Of a DNA stretch of 64,000 nucleotides, positions 32,501-47,875 are shown piece by piece. The DNA comes from Bradysia coprophila (Eukaryota; Arthropoda; Insecta; Diptera; Sciaridae). Numbering within the stretch: the stretch's first letter is position 1; every line of letters starts with the position of its first letter. Made by a program: the position numbers and the translations under genes. A model generated the notes under the pieces. The model had not been told where the DNA came from, did not search any database, and saw nothing but the letters and a program-made list of their open reading frames with translations. Location of the stretch: the NCBI RefSeq assembly GCF_014529535.1, contig NW_023503376.1, positions 4,555,608-4,619,607 on the forward strand, written 5' to 3'.

Positions 32501-35396
32501 TGCTTTCTTCATCAATGGCATTTCCATCAATCTCTTGTTACTCGAATTGGCGAATTTGTAGGTCAAGTAAATCAACAGAATATCCTGATGGGGAGACGAT
32601 GATCTGTGTGAATTTGCACATACATTTTACCGATTTTTAGGCTTGATTTCCACTCCGTTTTAAGAGAAAACGGAGTGATTTTTTCGTAAGTAGAAATCAA
32701 GACTTAAGGTGGTCTCACAGTCATCCGTTTTGCCTCCGTGTACGTGATAGTTGTCATTTCATTCAATGTGCTTCATTGAAATGCTAGTTGTCATGTCAAC
32801 ACGGAGGCAAAACTGATGACTGTGAATTCAGACTTAAACTGAAAATGCATCGTAAAATGTCAAAATTCTTTTATTCGTCGTTCACTGACATCGACTGGTA
32901 TTTCAATATCAAATTGTGGACCTCATTCCGAAAATGCAACGTAAATTTCGAATCAATTTTTCGCAATTCCGGCGCCAAACTATACAGAAAGTGATCGTGT
33001 TCGTCTAAGGAGTTGTCTAATCGGCTCATTGTCTCATATGGTTTTCGATCGAGCGGCTCCAAGCTCGGGAAACTGCTTCCACTCTCAATGTTTGCCTTTC
33101 TTTTCTTATTTTGACTCAAATGTCCTTGCTGTGACTGATGGCTGTGATGTGGCTGAACAATGTCGTCCTCTTCATCGACTGTATCCGCATTCAATTCCAT
33201 TGTCAAATCATTAATTTCTGTTCCATCACATTCGTAGTAGTTTTCGGTTTGAAATTTCGATAAATAGTCGTGCAATTGTGTCGTTGCGACCTTCATATCG
33301 GCCACATAGCCGTTCGCTACATCGAAACAATTTTCGGAATTGTTTTTGTCGACTACGTGCGCCACGAATGGTATCAAAAATGTCAATTTATTGAACAGTA
33401 CCCACGGTCGTTTCAATTTGCTGGGATCGGTTGTTCGGTGGTAGCGTAGCTGGCGTACAAAGTAATCTCGAAGATATCGCCAACGTTTGTGACAATAATC
33501 AGCTGTTGGATGCGGAATAGAGGAAAATTAATTTTTCTCGTCCTTTTGATATCTATTCAAATTGAGTTTGAAGGTCGATTTCAACAATTTTACGCTAACA
33601 TTCATGGCTCAACGCTCAACGTATATAGTCGAAGTCATGACAGAGAGAAAGAGAATCGTTTGAACGATTGAGCACTTAACGCATTGTTACCAATCTAAAA
33701 GTCAGATACATGCAAGGTATACGGTGTTTGAGTAGAGCGAGATGGAAAATCAACTCGGGGTCTGCTGTCATCGATAATACAAAAGAATTAAAATTAAATT
33801 TAAAAAAAAAAATCATTTTTAACAAATTAATGTGTTTAAATGGCTGGGTGAGTGTCCGGGGTGCGGGGCAGTGAGACGAATCGATTGCGACTGTGTGCCA
33901 ATGAAAGTAGATAAGTAGGTATGGCCAGTCCATACAAGTCGGAGCACATACGGATTTGCATGGCGCCACCTGAAACGAACTCATTTTTAGTGGAAATTTG
34001 CACTAGAAATGAGTTCGTTTGAGGTGGCGCCATGCAAATCCGTATGTGCTCCGGCTAGAACAAATTTGAACGTTTGGCCATACCTATCAATTTACTTTCA
34101 TTGCTGTGTGCGGCCGTGATGGAATTGTTTTGCAAGTCGGTGAATGCTGGGGTCGCAAGTCGGTAAATGATGATAAAGGTGATGGTGATGATGACAGAGT
34201 TGATAATACAAAAGAATCTGACAGTAGATCCCGAGATGGAACAATAGGTTGTCATTTCGCCATCCCCGCCATCCCTCTCACTTAAACACTCTATAGAGTG
34301 AGAAATGATCTAAGATCATCGTTGAACTGACGGTAGTAATGAAAGCTGCTTTGTTGGGCCTGATCCATCGCTTGGAAATGTACGTTCGATTTACACTCTT
34401 GCAACGGAAATTTGTTTAAAAATTGCGCTGAGCAAATCACTAAAGTGAGCTTTTCATTATAGTTTATATTGCGAGGACCCCATCGTCGTCCTGTCATAAG
34501 AATGTATGAAAACACGGATTGATTCTTTACAGAACTGCGGTAAGTCTCATTTAACTGAAATTCATGACCATGTTGAAAACGCAAAATGTGATCCATCAAA
34601 ATCCTTCACCCAACAAATGATTCATAAAATTTACTTACGCGTTCGATTCGCATTCTCAGCGATAACACTCCAAACGTGGCGCACTTGTTCCTTATTTTGA
34701 TAATTCGGATTGGTTCGGTCGTAAATGATTGGAAATTTCTGTACCGAATTGATTAAACTTTCATCTTCGTTCATTTGCCGTTGGTTCCGTTCGTTCTGAC
34801 TTAGCAACGGTTGTTCGGCACGTTCAACAATGCTGCCATCCAAAACAATGGTCGGTGTTGATGGTGTCATTTCGACAATTTCTTCTTTTATCACTTGATT
34901 TGATTGGTCAGGTGGTTCAGTCTTTATTACTGTTGGATCCATTGCTTATACGCAAATCCAGTAACATGGAAATTGTATTGGCACAGTGGGAACACTGTAG
35001 ATGTTTTACGGAATAATTTAAAATGTGTTTCCTGCAGCGACTGATTTTTCTATTGCGTTTTCCTTGAATACACTACGAAGTGACAGACAACAGACAGGCA
35101 GACACGAACTCATAATAATCGATTGAAATACGCACACGAACATTCACGTACGAAAACGGTACATCAGTACGGACAGTTTAGTAACTATAGTGTTGTTGGT
35201 TGTGTTATGCATAACCATTGTATATAGGGATAGACTGTACGTTCAGTTCAATAAAACCGAAAACATTTTCGCAGGAAAACAGTTATTCTGATCACGCCAC
35301 ACTATCTTCCAAAAATCTTGTTTAAGAAATTCCAAATTTTACCTTTTGAGTACTCAAATCAAATCCAAGATACGTTTCGTTGTCGTTCGATGTCAT
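29579..35396 (-). CDS. Xylulokinase
   Basis: Six exons: 35343-35396, 31342-31463, 30454-31278, 30276-30391, 30083-30188 and 29579-30014, total 552 residues, close to the human enzyme. The enzyme phosphorylates D-xylulose to xylulose 5-phosphate in the glucuronate-xylulose pathway in the cytosol. It belongs to the FGGY kinase fold. Landmarks are YLGFDLSTQKLKAVQLD at the N-terminus, SGSAQQHGSLYW, PIWMDGSTEKQC, FTGDNPSALAGLL, SLGTSDTI and the ATP-site LTTGGGSENKSILQVASDV. All splice joins keep frame; the exon 3 donor TATG/gttggt is the weakest, but it restores GLLCFRNGSLTR. The first intron is 3.9 kb and contains a whole MADF-BESS gene, an 18-bp minisatellite and three MITEs. Confidence 0.92.
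31695..31984. repeat. 18-bp minisatellite in xylulokinase intron 1
   Basis: About 16 copies of TTGGCTTCACATTCATCC. Because the unit is a multiple of three, both strands stay open (NVKPRM repeats on one, SLASHS on the other). Position in an intron and the lack of any other coding sign argue against a protein. Confidence 0.9.
32641..32705. mobile_element. Very small palindromic MITE
   Basis: GGCTTGATTTCCACTCCGTTTT pairs with AAAACGGAGTG and GTAGAAATCAAGAC. A related right end occurs near 8218-8264. Confidence 0.5.
32710..32826. mobile_element. Small TIR element
   Basis: The inverted ends are TCACAGTCATCCGTTTTGCC and GGCAAAACTGATGACTGTGA, followed by TCCGTGT and GTTGTCAT blocks on each arm. 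Confidence 0.65.
32871..34942 (-). CDS. MADF-BESS domain transcription regulator, nested in a host intron
   Basis: Two exons, 34639-34942 and 32871-33502, give 311 residues. The donor is ACGC/gtaagt and the acceptor cccaacag-like. The MADF domain spans the join (about residues 63-150): INSVQKFPIIYDRTNPNY, HVWSVIAENANRT, then PDYCHKRWRYLRDYFVRQL. A BESS motif follows near residues 270-303 (HFLYSLAPELRKIDSKFTLHF), after an acidic and histidine-glutamine-rich linker and a basic NKKRK. MADF binds DNA and BESS mediates protein contacts in fly regulators of this class. The N-terminal VIKTEPPD resembles a SUMO-acceptor site. The whole gene sits in intron 1 of xylulokinase on the same strand, which is unusual. 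Confidence 0.85.
33899..34103. mobile_element. Foldback MITE with 8-bp target duplication
   Basis: Nearly the whole 205 bp is one palindrome, ending CAATGAAAGTAGATAAGTAGG and its partner. The loop is around GTGGAAATTTGCAC. It is flanked by CTGTGTGC (33891-33898, 34104-34111). Same end family as 1908-2273. It lies in the MADF gene intron. Confidence 0.85.
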
Positions 35397-35903
35397 TTTC
35401 GTTTACTTTTTGATACAAAGAATAACAAAAATTCTGATATGGGAAGGCACTGTGTGTTCAATACACTTTTCTCTTAGTTTGAAGAACTGACGATGTTTTA
35501 CTGCGGATGCGATACCGACAACACTGGAAACGTAAATGAGTATGATGTAGCGTGAGGGAATGTATGTAATCAATTTTCAAAATAGATTAGGCTACTATCA
35601 CAGCAAAAGGAATCATAATTCAAAACAACCAACACGACAAAAACACACCACCATTCGTTACACGTCTCTCCTCTCCACACTTTCATCCTACACACTGTCA
35701 AGGTATCTCCATATAAATATTTATGTTTTGAACTTATGTACGGATATGTGTGGCGGCACGTACATACACTACGGTTACCTACAAAATTTCTTCTGCTGTC
35801 AAGTTGTAATAATGGGCTGCAATAGGGGCAATTATTGTTTTCGATGTATCTGGTGCAGCTTTTCCAGTTTCGAGTTTCAGTTATTTTGACGAACAACAAA
35901 TTA
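35397..35903. other. Upstream region of xylulokinase
   Basis: Non-coding. Opposing 109-codon frames at 35560-35899 overlap each other on the two strands and match nothing; no TATA box is evident near the ATG. Confidence 0.35.
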
Positions 35904-36130
35904 CAGTTTGTTCATTTCATTTTTACTTAGTTTCTAAAGATTGTCGATATGTCAGAGTTTTTAATGTACCCAGTCAATTAAGTTCTTCACAAATTGCGCA
36001 ATATTTGAATTTGCGATAGAAATTTTAAATTTTGCGCCAAAAATTCATAATTTGGGAAGAACTTAATTGACTGGGTACATTTAAAACTCTGACATATCTA
36101 AAACTGTGTAAAAATGACATGAACAAACTG
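35904..36130. mobile_element. Tc1/mariner-like MITE
   Basis: The ends CAGTTTGTTCATTTCATTTT and its partner (ending GAACAAACTG) are flanked by TA on both sides. A second internal inverted pair, GATATGTCAGAGTTTTTAAT and its complement, makes most of the element foldable. Confidence 0.75.
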
Positions 36131-36350
36131 TATCTCATGGAACAATGAAACTGTTATTTAAAGACAGGTTAGATTCGGATCGTACAAAACTGATCCATTC
36201 GCCATGTTGAAAGTTCGACTGCAGATTTTCAGATTCTGGTTACAGTTCATGTCTCTTTCGATCTATAGTCGAGTTTTCAACTTGAATTTGACCTGTTCCG
36301 AGTTTTAGTTTTGGAAAACGAAAACTTCTCTCAACCCAACCATCTAATCC

Positions 36351-36574
36351 TATAGGGAGTTTAAGGAGAGCGCAATCCAGTTAAATGTAAGTCATCTCGG
36401 GGCTAGCTGTCAAAAATTCATGAATGAAGATAAAATTGAGAGTCGCACTCTGTTTACAAACAAATTAAATTTGTATGACATTTTCTGTGATTTTGACATC
36501 TGAGCTGACATCTGAGTTTATTAATCTGGTCTAATAAACTATAGACAGAAATCGCTCTCCTTTAACGCCTTATA
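36351..36574. mobile_element. TIR element
   Basis: The inverted ends TATAGGGAGTTTAAGGAGAGCG and CGCTCTCCTTTAACGCCTTATA pair with few mismatches. No coding capacity. Confidence 0.6.
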
Positions 36575-36591
36575 GAGTGTTATGATGAAAG

Positions 36592-36909
36592 AGAAAGAAA
36601 TATTTTGACAGGTACCCCAAGGCAACTTACTATAAAGTGGTATTCGCTCCTCTCGCTTGCATCGTAAGAAAGTGAAAGAGTATCAAGTATCCCAAGGCAA
36701 GTCATAGTTACCTAGAGGAAATATGTCGAATAACAGTTGGGTTATTGAGAGAGAATTTAATACATTTTCTCTTAACCAATTTCAAAATTATTCGACATAT
36801 TCAACTTACTCTATCCGTCGAAACGACCCAATCGTCATATTAGCATCTCCCTGCCGAAGACCAGTTTATTATAACTTGCCTTGGGGTACTGGTCAGAATA
36901 TTTTTTCTT
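36592..36909. mobile_element. TIR element with GGTACCCCAAGGCAA ends
   Basis: GAAATATTTTGACAGGTACC and GGTACTGGTCAGAATATTTT lie near the ends, each next to CCAAGGCAA or TTGCCTTGG. An internal CCCAAGGCAAGT copy lies near 36690. Small frames inside are not genes. Confidence 0.6.
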
Positions 36910-36923
36910 CGCTCTCACGCTGG

Positions 36924-37150
36924 CAAGGCTGTATACTTTGAGGAGGTCACGCAGACCGCCATTTTATTAGATACGCGGGAACACACCACTTCTGATGATT
37001 TTACATGTAAAAAATTTCACCACATCATCAAGACGACGAGAATCATCAGAGTAGGTGAATTTTTGTATGAAATCGGCCATTTTATCATCAACTGTGGTGT
37101 GTAACCCGCGTATCTGTATCTGCGTGACCTCCCCAAAGTATACAGCCTTG
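36924..37150. mobile_element. MITE with CAAGGCTGTATAC ends and 8-bp target duplication
   Basis: The inverted ends CAAGGCTGTATACTTTGAGG and CCTCCCCAAAGTATACAGCCTTG-type are flanked by the perfect duplication CACGCTGG (36916-36923, 37151-37158). The duplication length fits the hAT group. A second copy is nested at 1965-2150. Confidence 0.85.
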
Positions 37151-37159
37151 CACGCTGGT

Positions 37160-38166
37160 ATGGATGTAATTTGTAAAAATTTTCAACTTAGTGAACTCGC
37201 TACACAAACTACTATAATTTGTCGCACCGTGCGGAATGTGTTCACTCTCTCAATATCTCTCTCACTGATGCTCTCTACCATACCCACATTATTGACAAGC
37301 AAAGTGTCAATGGCGAAAGAGAGATTCCGTGCTGACAGTTCTATATTTGTCATTGATAAGGAAAGTGAAAACAAACAATAAATTACAAGAAATGTAAGTT
37401 TCGTAAGACATAAATTACAATTAGGTCGTAGTGTCGAAGACCTCAGCCATACGGCCGTAACATTGACCCAAGGGTTGTCTCAACGAATGAGTCGTTATTG
37501 TGTGTGTTTCTTTTGTAGTTTTTTTTTTGTTGTACACATCCTCTGTTCAAGTGACTTGGAGTTTCTGTAATGAATTCCTCAATTACAAAGTGAATGAGAT
37601 TAGAGAGCAGATTGTCGACGGTAATTAATTCGTCTCTTTCTGTATTAATACGAATCACCAATCATTTTTTTCGAACGATCGTAACACCACCGAATGTTTA
37701 TTTAATATCCTGAGTGGGCATGAGATGTGATGTGGGTGATAAATTAAAGTGGTATAATTATAACAAAGACATACCAAATATGCACCTTGAAGTAGCTCCT
37801 TATATTCTAACTATATGCAATATTGATCATAGTTTTAGGGAATCTATAAACTTAGGAAACTTAGAAAATGGAAAGTTTTTCCTTTTAAGGTGGTTTTATC
37901 GGTACTACCGATTCGGTAGGTTAATAACCTTCCAGGAAAAGCTCGATTATAGGACCAATGAACTCTAAAAAAAATCAAGAAGAATAAAAACGAACCGTAA
38001 ATTAACACACTGTGCGTGTATGTGCAAAGTAACATTGAGTTTGGTATTAGAAAATTTGAGAAAATCCATGCAGACAAACATTCTACGTACCACACGCGAC
38101 AAAGATTTCTTTCGAACCACCAAAGCTAATTCGATATTTCTTACAGACGACTCGTCACTTAATAGA
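37160..38166. other. Upstream region of Shark
   Basis: AT-rich, with no further gene. Frames on both strands are short. An open frame runs into the Shark start from 38020, but the conserved protein begins at the ATG at 38167. Confidence 0.4.
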
Positions 38167-43338
<5,172 letters not shown>

Positions 43339-44093
43339 AAAGGATCGTCTTTTTGCTGCTCAGAACATTTGACATAGAGACGTGTCACATTCAATAATCT
43401 CAAATCAGTTGTTTCGGTAAGTATAATTTTCGTAGTGGAATTTAATAGATTTTGTGTTTTAGTTTTTTAATCATTGTTTAGATGATATAGGCCCTTGAAA
43501 CGGTCGTTAATACTCGGCAACATTTCAGGTTGTTTCGTTAAAGTTAAAGTTAAAATTTATATTTTTTTTGTCCTGTTATTTATTTATCGATAATTTTATT
43601 GAATTTTTATTTTTTTGACTTTATTTTTGTTTTTTTATTATTTTTGTCTTCTTCACATTTCAATGAACTAACATTCCTTTCAGTAAATTGTAGAGAGCAT
43701 TTTAACCATTTTTTGATCATTGACAAATTTTTAGGTTTTTTTTATTTAAAAAACATTTTTTTAAATCTACTGAGTGACCGTGTTTTGATGAACCCGTACC
43801 ATCCGATTTTTTTTTTCAATTTTAATGAGAATACACATTTGAGTCGATCTTTACAACAGGCTTCCCACTCATCCATATTATTATCTTCATTTAAAATAAA
43901 AAAAAATAAAAATACAAATGTAATAATTGTCTGGAGTAATTTTATCGTTTTCGTGTGTTTATTGACCTCGGTTACGCCTCGGATCAACAAAATTCACACG
44001 AAAACTTTACTTTTCCTCTTTTTTTTCCTAGTCATGTAAAAGACTTTTTTTTGTTGATAAATCGTAAAACTAGGAGTGAAATTTCTATGAAAC
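43339..44093. other. Shark 3' region
   Basis: Very T-rich. A clean poly(A) site could not be chosen among several A/T-rich runs. GACCTCGGTTACGCCTCGGATCAAC near 43965 resembles a block near 6030. Confidence 0.4.
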
Positions 44094-44179
44094 TCGGACC
44101 GCGCACAGTTTTTCCAAAATTCGAAAAAACGACGTGAATAAAATCCAGGGAAAAATCAACCGATTTTCGTGATCCTTTT

Positions 44180-44620
44180 TTTCTTCTTCTTCTTCTTTTT
44201 CTGCCTTTTTCTATCCACTGCTGGACGTAGGCCTCCCTAATTCTCTTCCATTCCAAACGATCCGTTGCCACTTGTTGCCAACTTGCGCCTGCAATTCGCT
44301 TTATACCATTATTCCATCTCTCTGGTGGTCTACCTCTTGGTCTTGTTTTAGGTGGTCTCCAGTTCATGATCTTTTTGGTCCAACGTTCGTCCGTCCTTCT
44401 CGCAATATGGTCCGCCCAGCTCCACTTTAAAGATGCTATTCTTTCCATGACATCAACGACTTTTGTTTGTTGTCGAATCTATTGATTTGTCATTCTATCT
44501 CTAAGCGGCTCTTGGCTCTTTGTGCCACTCTTAGTTTAGTTTCGGAAGCTTTTGTTAACGTTAACGTTTCCGCTCCATATGTGAGCACAGGAAGGATCCT
44601 TTTTTTGTTGTGTAAGAAAT
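44180..44620 (-). pseudogene. RTE-type LINE reverse transcriptase, C-terminal fragment
   Basis: The minus strand encodes VLTYGAETLTLTKASETKLRVAQRAK and, after a frame change, RIASLKWSWADHIARRTDERWTKK, RPPKTRPRGRPPERWNNG and REAYVQQWIEKG. These are the usual C-terminal landmarks of RTE-like LINE proteins. It is 5'-truncated, frameshifted near 44490, and ends in an AAGAAG-rich tail. Confidence 0.8.
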
Positions 44621-44632
44621 AGACGGAAGTAT

Positions 44633-44770
44633 AAGATAGAGTACAAAGAAGTTCGATACTCCTAACGTCACGGCGCCGGCCCTGGTCCAAAGTCAAAAAA
44701 TATTTCGGAAATACGAAAAAAATCCCCGGCGCCGTGAAGTGAGGAGTATCGAACTTCTTTGTACTCTATC
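44633..44770. mobile_element. GC-rich palindromic insert
   Basis: AGAGTACAAAGAAGTTCGAT...CACGGCGCCGG pairs with CCGGCGCCGTG...ATCGAACTTCTTTGTACTCT. The loop is about 40 bp. Confidence 0.7.
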
Positions 44771-44886
44771 TTCTACTCACATATATTCCTTACACAACCA
44801 AAAAAAGAGTCACGAAAATCGGTTGATTTTTCCATGAGATTTTACTCACGACGGTTTTTCGAATTTTTCAAAACACTGACCGGAAC

Positions 44887-46436
44887 AGTTTCAATTACCT
44901 ACATCCAAATAGCCAAAATATTTTCCTAATTCAAATTAAAAAGAAAAGAAAACTTTTTCTCAAAAGCTGTGGAAATACACAATAGGGCCATTGTCGAATT
45001 AGGTGCTTAGGAATTTCCTATTATGAAGGATGGCTTTTCTACCCATTTCCTATATACAGTTTCAGGATAATATTTTCCAGCAATTTAAAGTTACTATCCT
45101 GCCATTAAACTTACGCTCAGATTCGTGCCATTTAACCTTAGGCGATATTTGAACGCACTGGGCAATTTTCATTTCAGCCACCTTCTTAGAAATTCTTTTC
45201 TAGAGATTTCCACCGCTCTGAAGGAGGTACTGACGCTTAGCTTCGAAAAGATTTTGTGCGAGCTTTCAGTTTCTTTGGAATCCTATAATGGAAATTCTAA
45301 TGTTGAATTGACATTTAAAGGAAACGCTTGACTCACACAAGTTTAACGGAACTTTTAGGAATGTCGTCCGCATGCTACATGAAATCGGTAAAAAAGACTA
45401 GCGAGACTAAAGTCGATAAGGAATTAGAATTAATAATATCGTAAACGTAAAGTTTCGGAGGAGGAGGCCTGTTAAAGTTCAATCTGTATAAAATTTTAGT
45501 GAATGTGTTGCTTTGATATGAATGTCGCGTCCAGGGATGATCTCGAAAATGAATGGTTTTGGATACATTTTTGGAAATTAAGAAGCACAAAAGCTGAGAG
45601 GCTTTTTTGTATCAATTTAAGTCATTTTTTTCTTATAAATGCTGACTAATTTAATGTACGGGTTTACATCTATACATAATGTGCAACATGTTGATCAATG
45701 TTATTTATGGTTCAATTTTATAATTTTTAAAATTATTTTTTTCTAATGTTAAAAATATTTACTGAAAATACAAATTCAATTTAAAGAAAGAAAATCTTTT
45801 AATTGGTCCGATTTAAAGAAATATGTAAAATTTAAACAGGGTCGTCTGGTGCTACAATAGAGTAAGGAATTTGTTCTCTTATTATTCCTTCGTCAAGCAA
45901 GAAGCCACCACTCAGCAATGGGTTTTGGTTTTTTATTTTTACAAGTTGGCACACATGCGCTGGTATACCTAATATAGAGTGTTATGACGAAAGCTCTGAT
46001 CATAACAGTCTATACTGAGCGAGCTACCATCAATCTATAGTACGACTGGAACTTTTGGATAGTCTTCGGAGGAAACCTTCTACAAACGGCAAGCTGATTA
46101 ATTTGAGGCATCGTCTAGTGTAAAATGCCGAGTCTCGTACTACATACGCAAGGTTACATCTGTTACATTTACAAGAACACTTACTACGGCCATTGCTCAT
46201 TCCGTATCGCTAAAAGATGATACCAACGACAGATCGATTACAAATTGATGTCCAATTGATTTACCTAGGCATAACCGTATAGGAAACTTCGGCCGTTCAC
46301 CAGTCTAAGCCCAGTGCATAGAGGTAGACTACCTAGAGGAATTATGACCGAAATTCATTGAAAAATGGCCTAGTGTAATCAATTGCTTGTAAACAAAGTC
46401 AACAAACTCAGACTAGAAAAGGGGCCTGCGTTGGTA
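44887..46436. other. Intergenic, no gene recognised
   Basis: No frame above about 70 codons resembles a known protein and no clear repeat stands out. Confidence 0.4.
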
Positions 46437-46641
46437 TAGATTGTGGAAATTGTTATCGTCACTACCACAAAAATCAGCGATGGCACTGCCTTCGAGTTGA
46501 TCGTTTAAGATACGAAATACAAAAATCTAAATTATTTGTTAAGAAATTAAATTTTCGATCACATTGACAGAAGTGACTGACTTGCCAACAGCGTCAATCA
46601 TTGAGAGTGCTGTGAAATAGTGCTCAAATCTACAATCTATA
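46437..46641. mobile_element. TIR element (ATAGATTGTGG ends), copy 1
   Basis: The ends are TATAGATTGTGGAAATTG and CAAATCTACAATCTATA. The interior (AAATCAGCGATGGCACTGCC, TTTTCGATCACATTGACAGAAGTG) recurs inverted at 57882-58312. Confidence 0.75.
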
Positions 46642-46998
46642 TCAGTAATCAGTTTCAAAATTGTAAGAGTAATTCCGGAATAGATTGTTGAAAATTGTTT
46701 AAACTTTTGTTAGCTGGCCTTAAGGAATACTCAGAAGCTATCCTTACAAAGGATCAACGATAATTGTGCGACTATCAACAGCACCAAACATTAATTGACT
46801 TTTTAAACTTTTGCCTCCATAAGCGTGTTCACTTTTCTGAAAGATGATACGTCAATTTTTTCGCTCTCTTGGCTCTCTTTTACTCTTTATACTCTCGATG
46901 TGTCAAAACTCCTATGTCAAAGGTCTATCCAAAACGTCTAGGCCGGAAAATAGAAAACAAAAACAAAAATAAATTGAAAATTATTAGAAGAACTCACC

Positions 46999-47375
46999 AT
47001 GATCACATATGAAACGGATGGAGAACGACTGGCTGACACAACCGCTTGCGCTGGTATCCGAGCGGATTTGAAAATGTGTTTATTAGAGAGTAATTGCTGT
47101 AGGATCGTAAGTAGTTTTGGCAACAACTTACCCTGCAAACCCTAAGTTATATCACTCTTTCGACTGTGTTAGGATAAAAAAACACCTCGAGAGTGTTTGA
47201 AGCAAGGAAACGTCCCCACCGAATGTCAAGCTCTCCGGAATACATTTTTCGAATGCAAACGATCGCTGGTAAGTGTGCCAGAAAGTGTTTTGTTCAATAC
47301 CGGTAGATTGTCAAAGAAAATGTTTGATTTCAGTTAGACAATAGGACAAGATTTCGGGGCCATAAGGGATACTAA
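46999..47375 (+). CDS. COA5: Cytochrome c oxidase assembly factor 5 (PET191 family)
   Basis: Three small exons, 46999-47106, 47173-47268 and 47334-47375, encode 81 residues. The joins are ATC/gtaagt, gtgttag/GAT, CTG/gtaagt and tttcag/TTA, all in phase 0. The protein reads ACAGIRADLKMCLLESNCC, TPRECLKQGNVPTECQ, ALRNTFFECKRSLLDNRTRF and ends RGHKGY, a near-complete match to the conserved core of COA5/PET191. The cysteines form the CX9C-type pattern (C-AGIRADLKM-C first) typical of intermembrane-space proteins imported by the Mia40 route. The family is needed for complex IV assembly. The gene is convergent with TMEM39, whose stop lies 500 bp downstream. Confidence 0.95.
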
Positions 47376-47875
47376 GAGCTGGTTTTTTGTGTCGTACATT
47401 TTACCTGGCATGTTTCCGAATCGTTATCACATTTTAGATGCAGAATGCAATTAATTATTTAGAGATAATGCAATTAAACGGCTGAACGTTGGTTCAGTGA
47501 AACTGTAAAATATTTTAATGGAATTTTCCCGGGATCAATGACTCAATGACTATTAAAAGTAACAATGTGTAAGTGTTAAATGATGCGTCCCGTTCCTTCT
47601 CAAAGTAAGTGGCACGATACGTAAGGTACTTGCACTCAACATAATCATCGAGTCATTTTTAGATCAATCCTGGAACACTCATTTAAGAAAATCTTGAAAG
47701 TCCTTTCATATCGCTCAGATTTTGTCCAGGAAATTGTTTGTTCATCAAAATGTTAGGTCGACCTGCCACCGATCTTCTGACCAAAGTATAATTCCAAGTT
47801 AACCAGAACGAGACCTACAAACATGCAAAAGGACACCAGACCATTTCCATAGGCACACAAAACCAATGAATGGAT
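47376..47875. other. Convergent intergenic region COA5/TMEM39
   Basis: Should hold the 3' UTRs of both genes. No other feature recognised. Confidence 0.5.

Larger units (their letters stand above)
44094..44886. mobile_element. Composite: TIR element enclosing an RTE-type LINE fragment and a palindrome
   Basis: Arms of about 85 bp (left includes GGAAAAATCAACCGATTTTCGTGA, right AATCGGTTGATTTTTCC) face each other. Between them are a LINE 3' fragment and, at 44633-44770, a GC-rich palindromic insert. The order of insertion is inferred. Confidence 0.6.

Noticed and set aside
35560-35899. Opposing 109-codon frames upstream of xylulokinase
   Set aside because: Mirror frames on both strands with no homology; chance openness is the simplest reading.
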